From Mesotaenium endlicherianum (taxonomy: Eukaryota; Streptophyta; Zygnematophyceae; Zygnematales; Mesotaeniaceae): a stretch of DNA of 20,356 nt. The stretch is taken from contig WELA01008198.1 in the NCBI GenBank assembly GCA_009602735.1, forward strand, positions 307,795 through 328,150. Reading direction: 5' to 3'. The notes beneath the pieces were generated by a model. That model ran no database searches, was not told where the DNA came from, and saw only the letters and a list, made by a program, of their open reading frames with translations. The number at the start of each line of letters is the position of its first letter. The first letter of the stretch is position 1. A program made the translations under genes and the position numbers. Positions 1 to 8,942 of the stretch are shown here, one piece after another.

Positions 1-27
1 GGGGGGCGGGGGGGGGTGTGAGTGCAG

Positions 28-1700
28 GCGGAGAGGATGCGCACGCCCTTCTCGGTGTTCTGGGAGGCGTGCACGCTCGTGTTCGTTGCTGTGAGTGGCC
101 CTTGTCCCAGACAAAGAGAGCCTGCCCCCAGGGGCCCCTCCCTTCCCTTCCTCCCAGGAGCTTGCGTGTGCTGGTGCTGGTGCCGCTGTCGCCGTGCCTC
201 TGCTCTTGCCTGCCCTCCCTGGCTGCCTTGCCTTGCTGCTACCTCCCCGGCACCTTCATTGGCACCGTCACCTTCTCTGGCATCTTCTCTGGCACCTTCA
301 ATGGCACCATTGCTTGCACCTTCTTTGGCAATTAAGTGGCACCACCGTCACTGGCACCTCCTTCACATGCATTTTCCCTCGCACCACCTCCACTGGCATT
401 TCATTTCTTGGCATCTCATTTGGCACCACCTTCTTTGGCACCCTCTCCGGCTCCTTCACTGGCACCTCTTTCTCTGGCACCTTCACCAGCACATCCTCTG
501 GCACCTCGTTAGGCGCCCTGACTGGCACGCTCTCTTGCACCCTTTTAGGCGCTCTCACTGGCACATTCTCTGGCGCCTTCACCCGCACCTGTCTTCACTG
601 GCATCGCCCTTCTATGGCCACCTTGGAGCTCTAGACAAACTCCGCTATTCCTTCCAGGGGGGCAGCGACGAGCCCTCTGCCTCTCTTGGCTTGGCTCTGC
701 TCCTTTCTTCTTCTCCTTCTTCGGGCTAGACTCCTAGGCCTGCCTGTGCGCATGTCCCGGAGCCCGAAGGCTTAGGCTTGTGCGACACCTGGCAACGCCG
801 CGTGAGGTTGGTCTGTGCTGACGAGGTGACTGGGAGGGAGGGGGGGCGTGGGGTGGGGGCTGCACAGGAATGGGGGGACCGCTCCATGTTGGCAACGGTG
901 GCTCTAGGCGCCGCCCAGGTCACACCCTGCCCCCGCTTGCATTTCTCATCCCCACGGGGACGTGACGCGTGTCTCGATGAGCGTAGGGCTCGACTCTCTG
1001 TGTGTGCTTCTTCTCCCAAGGCGTGCCCCTGAGTCTCTGGAGAACGAATGTTAGTGCACGCCAGGGGACGTGTTCAGCTTGTCTGCAGTGCCCTCCCTGC
1101 CCACTGGAGGTTCACTTCCTAATGTCCTTTCCTTCCTCACTCTCACTCTCTCTCCATGTGAGTGCGTATGTGTGTGTGTGTGTGTGTGTGTGACGTCATG
1201 CAGTCGCCAGTGGGGGTGGCCTCTGGAGCCATCCTGGGCCACGGGCTGGCCACCGGGATAGCAGTCATCGGCGGCTCCCTTCTTGCAAAGTACATCTCCG
1301 AAAAATTGGTATGTCTGATTCTTCTGACACCTTCCATCCACCCCGAGAACCACAAGCCATTGGGATGACCGTTCACTGCTGGGCGTGGAGCACCCGCTTC
1401 CCGTCTTTTTATTTAGGGGGAGGGGGGGGGGGAAACTTTGCAGGTACTGCATATCTTCTCTCAGCTTACCAAAGCCTTAGCGTCTGAGCATCTTAGCATG
1501 GATGTCCTTTTTTTATATTTGGGGGGGGCCCAACTGAAGTCTGGCGTCAGCAGCAGGAAGGGGCTTTCAATCAAAACGACCGCTGAATAGTGACTAACGC
1601 TGCAGCTGTTGCTGTCGCTGCCGCTGTCTCTCAGGTCGGGCTCGTGGGTGGCATCCTCTTCCTGGTGTTTGCGGTGGCGACTCTGGCGGGTGTCTTCTAG
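28..1700 (+). CDS. GDT1/UPF0016-family membrane transporter (PAM71-like), C-terminal part, cut by left edge
   Basis: Four exons join in phase 0: 28-90, 868-918, 1204-1308 and 1635-1700 (TAG stop at 1698-1700), giving 94 C-terminal residues. All visible introns are GT-AG. Exons 1 and 2 join to give [20 protein letters not shown], which holds the E-x-G-D-[KR]-[ST] motif that defines the second half of UPF0016/GDT1 transporters. Exon 3 begins [18 protein letters not shown] and ends [10 protein letters not shown], and exon 4 reads [21 protein letters not shown], matching the C-terminal helices of plant plastid GDT1-like proteins (PAM71/CMT1). Family members move Mn2+ or Ca2+ across chloroplast or Golgi membranes, and the acidic motif forms the cation site. 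The first half of the protein, with the other E-x-G-D motif and any transit peptide, lies off the left edge, so plastid versus Golgi location and the exact paralogue cannot be decided. The gene is convergent with the M50B-like gene. Confidence 0.9.
91..867 (+). other. Long intron of the GDT1-like gene (777 nt)
   Basis: The donor is GCT|GTGAGT at 91 and the acceptor CACAG|GAA ends at 867. This intron interrupts the protein between FVA and EWGDRS, two stretches contiguous in GDT1 proteins. Several open frames cross it, but they arise from the degenerate repeat at 249-605 and do not resemble the transporter. The stretch from about 640 to 867 shows no recognisable element. Confidence 0.85.
249..605. 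repeat. Degenerate GGCACC-type minisatellite inside the GDT1-like intron
   Basis: About 350 nt are built from units that start (T)GGCACC, GGCATC or GGCGCC followed by a pyrimidine-rich spacer such as TTCTCT or TTCACT. Most units are about 15-18 nt, but they are diverged and some are longer. Because the spacing is mostly a multiple of three, several frames stay open. The plus strand reads as Gly-Thr-rich repeats and the minus strand as Val-Pro-rich repeats. It lies wholly within an intron with good splice sites, so I treat it as non-coding satellite DNA. Confidence 0.7.
1169..1192 (+). repeat. (TG)12 microsatellite next to a 3' splice site
   Basis: Twelve uninterrupted TG units end 12 nt before exon 3 of the GDT1-like gene, whose acceptor AG is at 1202-1203. 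The repeat is followed by TGACGTCATGCAG, so it takes the place where a polypyrimidine tract would be expected. Confidence 0.95.
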
Positions 1701-2474
1701 AAGCTGCCACAAAGCCACGCTCGCCTCTGGTGGCCTTTCTTTTGGCAAGCTCCCTTGGAACAGCGCCCATGTGCTACCTCCACCTTGCTCTTCCTACCCC
1801 CACCAACCGAGGCCCTCCCAGCTGAAGCAGCAGCAGGACACGTGTCACAAGCAAGGGGTGTGGTGGAAGCTTCGGATGAGCAGAAACCGGCTGCCTCTGG
1901 GATCAAAGGGAGCAAGCGACGCTCCATCAAGTTTCAGTCTCGGGAAAGCCTATCTGTTCCCACTCTCTTGATGGTTACCCCACATTTATTTCAACAGTTA
2001 CGGCCCCGATAATTTGGTCAGATCCTGTATGGCACGCCTTAGAGCATGTGCTTTTTGAGTCTTTTTAGATCGCCATCTGTAGCTAGCTAGCTCCTTGCCC
2101 GCACGTGCACCCCTGGCGTGGCAGGCCTGACGTAGCGCGCGTGCAGCTCTTTGGCACCCTTGAAAGCAGTACCTTTTAACCTGTGGGGCCACTTAAAGGG
2201 GAAGGCTCGACGCGTAGAGCTCGCTGGGACAGTTATTATTGACTCCAGCAGGGTGTATTGACTACTGAGCAGTGTGCCTCAATTCCTATGCTCTTACTCT
2301 TCGTCAAAAAGCGCATAATGCTAGTCCACGGGTTAATGAAATGAAGGGGAGCATTTATTTACACACTTGGTGGCAAGGTTGACAAACTCAAAGGAAATGA
2401 AAGAATCAACGAATAATATATATTGAGGAGCACTTCTACTCCATTGCTCCTAACTATATAGCTGCCTCCATCTG
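1701..2474. other. Convergent intergenic region and 3' UTRs between the GDT1-like and M50B-like genes
   Basis: This 774-nt stretch lies between the stop codons of two genes that face each other. It should hold both 3' UTRs. I see no convincing coding exon. Small features are a TAGC tandem at about 2082-2093 and, on the minus strand, an AATAAA at 2354-2359. No clear plus-strand AATAAA was found for the GDT1-like transcript, so its end point is unknown. Confidence 0.6.
2354..2359 (-). promoter_or_regulatory. Candidate polyadenylation signal of the M50B-like gene
   Basis: The plus-strand TTTATT reads AATAAA on the minus strand. It sits about 115 nt downstream of the M50B-like stop codon at 2475-2477, a usual distance. 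Algal polyadenylation signals vary, so this rests on position plus a canonical hexamer only. Confidence 0.5.
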
Positions 2475-5256
2475 TCACTCCATGATAATGAGGCTGATGT
2501 AAACGGAGCCCAGCAAGAAGGCAAGTGAAATGATGCCCCTGCAGCCCAACCGCGCCCACACATCAGAAAGGCAACCAGAGAGGTCATAGAGAGGTCAGGC
2601 AGTAAGACAAATGCCAAGTAGATTACAGAGCACCCATTGACTCAGTGACCATGCGGAGCCATCCCGCAAACTGCAAGAAGGCCCCCACCATGCCCCCACT
2701 TGTCATGCCGCGCGCAGTGCGCTTCTGTAATGACCACAGGTAACCATGGCGCGCATGCTGTCATACATGCTTCATTATAGTGTCTCACGATATTATACAG
2801 ATGCGCAACGGGGTACCTATCGCTGCACGTCTGCATTGGTGGTCCCAGAGGCACACGTGCAGCCTCCCCTCGCGTTGGGGGCTAGCCTCACTCACCAGAG
2901 AACGCCCCAGGCAGTGCCGTTGCAAGGGCACATACAGGACTGAGCGAAGACTTCCGCGTCGCTCGTGTTCACTCTCCTGGATATGAGATCGTCGTATATA
3001 TCTGCGCATATATGGGGGCGAGGCGTCAGACCATGCAAGCGCACCGGTGAGCTCTACTCGGCCCCTAGTGAAATGAAATGCTAACGAGCAGAAGGGAACT
3101 GCGAGTCGCTTCTTAGCGGTGAAGCGGAACGGAAGTGGGTAGAGGCGCGTACCGTAGACTGAAAACAGACCGTTCATAACGCCTGCCATCGCACGTGACA
3201 CACATCGGCCATCCACACGGTCCCATCAGATTGATCGATATAGACAGCCGGTGAGCCGCCACGCTTCGAAGAAGTCCCAGTGCCAGAGCTGATGCTGGTC
3301 ACGACTTATGGCAGTAGCTTACATGATGATGGCCATGGCTGCTAATAAAGTGGCAGTAAAATGGCGGGTGCTGCTAGCAGAGCATGTCAAGCGTCGTTTC
3401 TGTCAGCAGGGGAGGGGAAGAAAGAGCCGTGTCGACTCACCCATGAACAGAGTTGCGTATCTCAAAGGGTGCACCCTGTGGGCAAGGGTGGCAAACTGGA
3501 GGACGAAGAGGAGCGCGAACAGCAGGAGGAAGCCGATGCAGAGCCAGCGCAGCACCCACTGCGTGCACGCGAGCATCCCCCCGAACGAGCCCCCATTGCT
3601 TTCTCAGCCCCGGCCCCACGCCCGGCCCCTGGACCTAGCTAAGAGCATACTGGTGCACCGTATGTGCGGCTGAGCATGCAAGTCATGGATTGGCACCATG
3701 ACGCACAAGATTTCGGATGCACCAAAGCAGCGACTGCAGCGGTGCACTCCGTGCGTCGGTGCATTATATGTGCGTAGATCCACTCAAGAATACTCGCAAA
3801 ATATGCAGCCGTGCATCGTACGCATCATGACACGCAGCTATAGCTGAAACTGCCGGTGCACTGTGCGACTTCTGCCTCTGCAGAGTAAGAGTCTCGGCGT
3901 AGCATCCGCGCATGCACAAGGTAGCTCCGGCTGCAAGGGCAACCGAGAGGAAGGCTGGAGGCGCGCTCACGTTCTTGGCTTTGAAGAGGACTATTACGAG
4001 TGCCACGCAGAGGAGGCCGGAGGCCAGGGTGGCACTCATAGTGGTGGCGGACATGATGACAATCACCATGCCCCAAAAGGAGGACCCCAGATCTGCAACC
4101 ACCCTTTCCCCCGCGCCCCGCCGCCCCCCCCCCGTCCAGCCCCAGCCCAAGCCCAGCCCGCCTCCCCGCCCAGATCCAGCAGCAAAATGGTGCATCTTGT
4201 CAGCTACAGCTTTTCCCTCTACACCAGAAGGGTGCCACCTGTCCAGGGTACTACCACCTGTCTGGAAACTGCTCCTTCCCAAGCAACAGCTTACCTTTCG
4301 GCGTATAAGCTCACAGAACAAGCATTGCTCTCTTGCACCCTCCTGCATTTGATCGCACGAGCACGTGGTGACGTAATATCGAGAACGCGGTGCATATCAA
4401 GCATGCATGCTAATGTGGTGTTGGGAAGGGCCAGGAGAGCATGCTGGGACGGAGAGGGCTAGAGAAACGTACAGCCAGCGGGAAGTATCACCCACTGCCA
4501 GCCTCCACGTGTGCGAGTCAAGCCCCCCTCGTTCAGGTTCACTTCAATGCCGTCCACCTGAGTCAGCAGAAAAGCATGCGTCCTTCCATGAGTACGCAGT
4601 CAGGCTTAAACAAGGGGAGGCCGGAGCATTGTGCAACTAACGCCTAAGTTCATTCTTTGGTACAATCACTAGCAAGTGGCCTCCATGCCTTCTGTTTGTA
4701 CAAGCGTGTCACTCCCGATTGTGGTCCACCTTTCCACCATCTATCGACAGACTGTGTGGAAATGAGAATTGTGTCCGTAAGGTTCTGTGGGCGCAGTGGT
4801 GGGGTTCCTGTAAGTCGAGTTGGAGCAAGCACAGGGTTCAACTTACCTTGCCGCCAGTGAGGATGCAGGCAGTGGCATGGCTTAGCTCGTGCAGAAAAAT
4901 TGTGATCAGCTTGAAGGGCATGAGCACTGGTGTCCGCCATAACTGTCCTCACCCACCGTAGAAGTCCATGACGGAGGAGGTCAGTCACGAATATGACTGT
5001 CTGATCATCACTTTCATAAGAATGAGGAATCCACTTTTTCCCGAGCCTTCATATGATTGATCCGTCATCATTTTCGACAACATTTCCTTTGTTTTGTGAA
5101 TCAAGGGAAAAAAATTCCAGTCTGTACGTTTTGACCAGACGAAAATGAGGGACGTCTCCCACTCACCGCTAGAATGATAAATATGTATGCTCCGAAGAAA
5201 GTTATAAATGAAACTTGCTGATTGTTGCAGCAGCCTTTGAGCTCCCAATTGGTCAT
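2475..5256 (-). CDS. Peptidase M50B-like multi-pass membrane protein, complete, 8 exons, 236 aa
   Basis: Exons in transcript order: 5256-5167, 4942-4847, 4557-4473, 4092-3971, 3558-3441, 3182-3153, 3001-2896 and 2538-2475. They total 711 nt. Every intron is GT-AG and all phases fit. The protein starts MTNWELKGCC and an in-frame TAG lies 18 nt before the ATG. Exon 2 has PFKLITIFLHELSHATAC, with the HExxH metalloprotease-type motif at residues 48-52. Exons 3-4 give VDGIEVNLNEGG, LPAGYLGSSFWG and a long hydrophobic segment ending VLFKAKN. Exon 5 begins WVLRWLCIGF, exons 6-7 give GVMNGLFSVYDIYDDLISRR and a Cys cluster (C203, C205, C207), and exon 8 is a final hydrophobic segment ending LIIME. This is the plant/fungal peptidase M50B-like family throughout, at about the usual length. 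No second M50 motif such as the site-2-protease LDG is obvious, so protease activity is unproven. Several transmembrane helices suggest an endomembrane location, but no targeting signal is clear. Confidence 0.94.
3153..3182 (-). other. 30-nt micro-exon (exon 6) of the M50B-like gene
   Basis: The exon is GC-GTT...TAC-G, preceded by GGCAG and followed by GTACGC. With split codons it encodes G-VMNGLFSVY-D, a stretch invariant in this family (GVMNSLFSVYDIYDD in plant members, from memory). Leaving it out would break the frame of nothing (30 nt is a multiple of three) but would delete ten conserved residues. Confidence 0.9.
3559..3970 (-). other. Intron 4 of the M50B-like gene (412 nt)
   Basis: The donor is AAC|GTGAGC and the acceptor ACGCAG|TGG. 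The intron is rich in scattered GTGCA/TGCGC words, but I see no ordered tandem repeat, RNA gene or mobile element. Open frames across it are shadows. Confidence 0.75.
4093..4472 (-). other. Intron 3 of the M50B-like gene (380 nt) with a G-rich 3' end
   Basis: The donor is GGCT|GTACGT and the acceptor GGTTGCAG|AT. The last 80 or so nucleotides before the acceptor, in transcript sense, are G-rich with many runs of three or more G (plus-strand C-runs at about 4101-4173) instead of a pyrimidine tract. The rest is unremarkable. Confidence 0.8.
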
Positions 5257-5664
5257 GACTGCGCACCGGAAGTGCTAAGTCTACACAATATAGGCCAAGG
5301 AGTAAGTGAATGTGAGGACCTGAGTGAGGTTATCCTGTCAAATGAGGTCCGTAGAATTATGGAGGTAATCTAACGACTTCTTATTCTCGGATGCAGACAT
5401 GCAATGAGTGATGCTGATCTGCGAAGTTGAAAGATTCTGCAGAGATCAGAAGAGATGGCTTGAAGCTGGTTAGAGAAATCACGCCAGCGGTTTGGTAGAT
5501 TACTGTTAGGCTAAAACTGTTGGTGCGTCGTGGTCATCAGTTGGTTCGTCACAGCCCGTAAGCTTCTTGGATACTGTCCTATTGACTTTTTGGGCCATCT
5601 TTGGCGAATGGGCTGCATGCCCAAGGCTGGCCGTTTTTTTCAGTCTCGAAGAAACTGAAGCGCG

Positions 5665-5683
5665 GTCAACGGTACGGGTTGAC
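5665..5683. promoter_or_regulatory. Inverted repeat GTCAAC-7 nt-GTTGAC
   Basis: Perfect 6-bp arms at 5665-5670 and 5678-5683 surround GGTACGG. Each arm carries a TTGAC core, the heart of plant W-box (WRKY) sites, in opposite orientations. Placement between two divergent starts fits a regulatory site, but a 6-bp match can occur by chance. Confidence 0.35.
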
Positions 5684-5904
5684 GAGTAGGAGCAGTCCGA
5701 GACTATCATGCCAAAGCACACCAGTCATTTTGAAAGTAAGTGCCAGGCGCCATTTGTCAGAAGCAAGGCGTGGGACTCGAGTAATGAGGCAGGGCTGTGG
5801 TCTGGATTGTGGTCTGGGCTAGGGTGGGTACGTCCGGGGCAAGTTTGGGGCCTGTGGCCCCAAGATGAGCAAATCGAGACGATCATGGAGTCAAATAGCC
5901 CTGG

Positions 5905-5970
5905 TCAACTCCTCGACGTCACGACTCACGCCCAAATCACGGTTGGGCATATGACGTAGTTGACGTCGAG
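5905..5970. promoter_or_regulatory. Nested inverted repeats with ACGT/TGACG cores
   Basis: The outer arms are CTCGACGTCA at 5912-5921 and TGACGTCGAG at 5961-5970, a perfect 10-bp inverted repeat. Inside it are GCCCAA (5930-5935) and TTGGGC (5943-5948). TCAACT (5905-5910) pairs with AGTTGA (5958-5963), which partly overlaps the right outer arm. A further TGACG lies at 5952-5956. TGACG/ACGTCA cores are typical binding sites of plant TGA-type bZIP factors. The block lies about 400 nt upstream of the clathrin start. Confidence 0.5.
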
Positions 5971-6371
5971 CCTGCAATAAAATTGAAATTTCCTTGATTA
6001 ACTTCGTTGCGTGAAACAGCCGATGAGACACTTTTTTAGTAAGGATGGTTAATGAGCTTGATGTATGTACGGTAAAAAGGAGAAGGTACGGTCTGGTAAG
6101 AAAGGCCCGGGTCAGCGCGGCATTTCTGATGAACGCAACGAACGTATTGCAGTTGAATGCAATCTATGCGGAGAGTGAAACCCTGGAGATCAGTTGGAGG
6201 GTGAGCTCTTAGGGAATACAAGCTGAATAGAACATACTCTACATTGTTGGTGAAGCTTAAGACGTTTGAGTGTGTATAGGAATATCGTTCCCCAGGTGGT
6301 TCAAGAAATTTTTGTTGCCAGGGGCATATTTTTTAGAAAAAAGGAGGAGTGGGTAGAGCTCTGCGGCAGCC

Positions 6372-8942
6372 ATGGCAGCCGCAAGCGCCCCGATAACGAT
6401 GAAGGAGGCTCTGACGGTGAGGGAGAATGCTGGGAAAGTTTGTTTCTGATGTTTTTCTTGTTAGTTGCCGCTGAAATATAGTTCGACTTAAGACACTGGT
6501 ACTCATAAGGGCTTGTGTAGACAACAGCTGGCTGATCCTCATGGTGTTCTTTTTGGTTTGTTGGCAGTTAACGAGCCTCGGCATCAATCAGCAATTCATC
6601 ACTTTTACGCATGTGACGATGGAGTCTGACAAATACATCTGCGTTAGGGAGACTTCACCTGCGAATAGCGTTGTCATTATTGACATGTCAACGCCAATGC
6701 AACCCTTGCGGAGACCGATCACTGCAGATTCTGCATTGATGAATCCCAATAGCAAAGTTCTTGCCCTGAAAGGTGCGGAACATTTTTACTTGTGGTTTGT
6801 CATTTAGGAAGATAAAGTGAGTCATCAAATGTCACTTCTTGTATGATTTGTGCCTCTTTTCTGCTTTTTCCTTGATTGAGCAGCTCAAATACAGGGGACA
6901 ACACAAGATCATCTTCAAATCTTCAACATTGAGTTAAAGGCTAAGATGAAGTCTCATCAGATGCCTGAGCAGGTCGGTGATTCCATATATATTAACCACA
7001 TTCTCTAGGGTTTTGTCTTTCTAATGGAGACGCAGTGAAGCTTCAGAGCATTGTGAAATCATTAACTAATCTCGTTAATCTTGTTCTTGCAGGTTGTATT
7101 TTGGAAATGGATTACCCCTAAACTTCTAGGCTTGGTGACTCAGACGGCAGTGTACCACTGGTCAATAGAAGGTAGGATACTCTTCCTTGATCTGTAGAAC
7201 GAGTTTCTTTACAAAAAGAAATCAGCTGTAGATGAGCGGGTTCAGGTGATGGGATGGGGTTAGGGGCATGGAATCGCATGTTCACATTTTCTGACAAAAA
7301 GGAAAGCTTTGGACAGTTAAGGTGCACAACTGTGCGCATTGGTTGACGGCCTCGGTTCACATACCTATGTGCCTCGTTTGTCTTGTTGAAACAGGGGACT
7401 CTGAGCCTGTCAAGATGTTTGAACGCACTGCCAACCTGGTTGGCAATCAAATCATCAATTACCGCTGTGATCCAGCGGAGAAGTGGTTGGTGCTTGTTGG
7501 CATTGCCCCCGGAGCTGCTGAGGTAAGCAGAAGCTTGTCTGTAACTGATATGTAACTTCCAACTGAAGCATTGCTAATAATTTGGTCCTTCTGAGAAGTC
7601 GTAGCTAAAACCTCACGATTGGATTGGTGATTTCTTTTCTTGTGATCATTTGTGATGTGCAGCGTCCTCAGTTAGTGAAAGGCAACATGCAGTTGTTTTC
7701 TGTCGACCAGCAGCGCAGTCAAGCCCTTGAGGCTCATGCAGCAGCTTTTGCGACCTTCAAAGTAATATGCATTACATTTTTGCGAAACAGCAAAGTGGCC
7801 ACACTCTTTGCCTCAATATTCAGTGAAGGCCATGCCTATCATTGTCATTTTGGTCCAGTTCTATGCGTCTTGAGTGACCGGGTGGTTACGTGTGCGTTAA
7901 TTGCTGATACGTTCAACTCATAAAACAGGAGCAGTAAGCCCGTGGTCCCTGTTGAAGTGGTTACTCACGCCGAGGTACTAACTCAGCATTGCTTTTCACC
8001 AGGTTCCTGGAAATGATACACCTTCCCTTCTCATTTCTTTTGCTACCAAGACAATCAGTGCTGGTCAGCTTACATCCAAGCTTCACATCATTGAGCTTGG
8101 TGCTCAACCAGGTTTGTGGCGAGTACCCGCTTTTTCCTTGCTTACACCTAGCTGTAATGTCGCGTGCATACTCTGTATGTTTGTCAGCACATGCTTCTTG
8201 TATTGTCTTATCCTCATTGGCACTGGTGTTGCTGCATATAGACCCCATATGTTTTCCTGGAGTGCCAAATGAAGGCAAACAAACTGTCTTTTCTGTATAT
8301 GAGTATGTCTCGAGTACTATCTGTATTCCTTGCTTGTGCAAAGATGCAGCACAAATGGTGCATTTAACTCTAAATTACTTCGAGAATGCAGCAGTGCTGA
8401 ACGTACTTTGTCTGATGGGTGTAGGGAAGCAACCATTCACGAAGAAACAGGCAGACCTGTTTTTTCCTCCCGATTTCGCAGATGATTTTCCAGTAGCTAT
8501 GCAGGTGAGGACCTGATGAGTTGATATTCTGCTTCTAATCGGCTAGTTGAGGGTGCAATTTTTTTTCTTGATTTGATGAGCAGTTGTAGTGCTTCTGATT
8601 GGCTTGTTGAGATTGCTAACTCTTCCATTCTTTCTTTCTTTCTCATCCTTAGTTCCGGACACTTTTGCAAAACCACTAGTAGAAGCGTACTGACATTTCC
8701 CTCGTATGAGTCAGGTGTCAACCAAGTACAGCCTTATCTACGTCATCACCAAGTTGGGGCTCTTATTTGTGTATGACTTGGAGACTGCGACAGCTGTCTA
8801 TCGCAACAGGATCAGCCCAGATCCTATTTTTTTAACTGCAGATGCGGGTCCCGTTGGGGGTTTCTATGCTGTCAACCGAAGAGGACAAGTTTTGCTGGCA
8901 ACGGTCAATGAACAGACAATAGTGCCTTTTGTCAGCGGCCAA
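6372..8942 (+). other. CHC: Clathrin exons 1-9: N-terminal beta-propeller and linker (residues 1-354)
   Basis: These exons carry the most conserved seven-bladed propeller stretches, including [52 protein letters not shown] and [20 protein letters not shown]. This domain contacts clathrin-box peptides of adaptors at the membrane. Introns here are 111-313 nt. Codon use is mixed, with many A/T-ending codons, unlike exon 25. Confidence 0.9.

Larger units (their letters stand above)
5257..6371. promoter_or_regulatory. Divergent intergenic region: probable promoters of the M50B-like and clathrin genes
   Basis: The M50B-like ATG (minus) and the clathrin heavy chain ATG (plus) lie head to head, 1,115 nt apart. 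No coding exon is convincing here. The region should hold both 5' UTRs and promoters. No clear TATA box could be assigned to either start. Visible structure consists of two inverted-repeat blocks, at 5665-5683 and 5905-5970, containing TTGAC and ACGT/TGACG cores. Confidence 0.6.

Noticed and set aside
22..729. 235-codon plus-strand frame, His/Trp/Leu-rich
   Set aside because: Only its first codons (28-90) are a real exon. The remainder is read-through into the intron and its GGCACC-type repeat.
1191..1198. Perfect CRE palindrome TGACGTCA
   Set aside because: It sits inside an intron, directly between a TG repeat and a 3' splice site, so an 8-bp chance match is more likely than a regulatory site.
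3764..4348. 194-codon minus-strand frame as a stand-alone protein
   Set aside because: It contains the real M50B-like exon 3971-4092 but extends through intron sequence on both sides, past good splice sites.
5506..5721. 71-codon minus-strand open frame in the divergent intergenic region
   Set aside because: No family resemblance and no exon-like borders. Its position upstream of two genes fits promoter or UTR better. A transposon remnant could not be supported.
7989..8516. 175-codon frame suggesting retained intron 7 of clathrin
   Set aside because: It matches clathrin only in exon 8; over exon 7 it is in the wrong frame, so intron 7 retention would not give a continuous clathrin protein.
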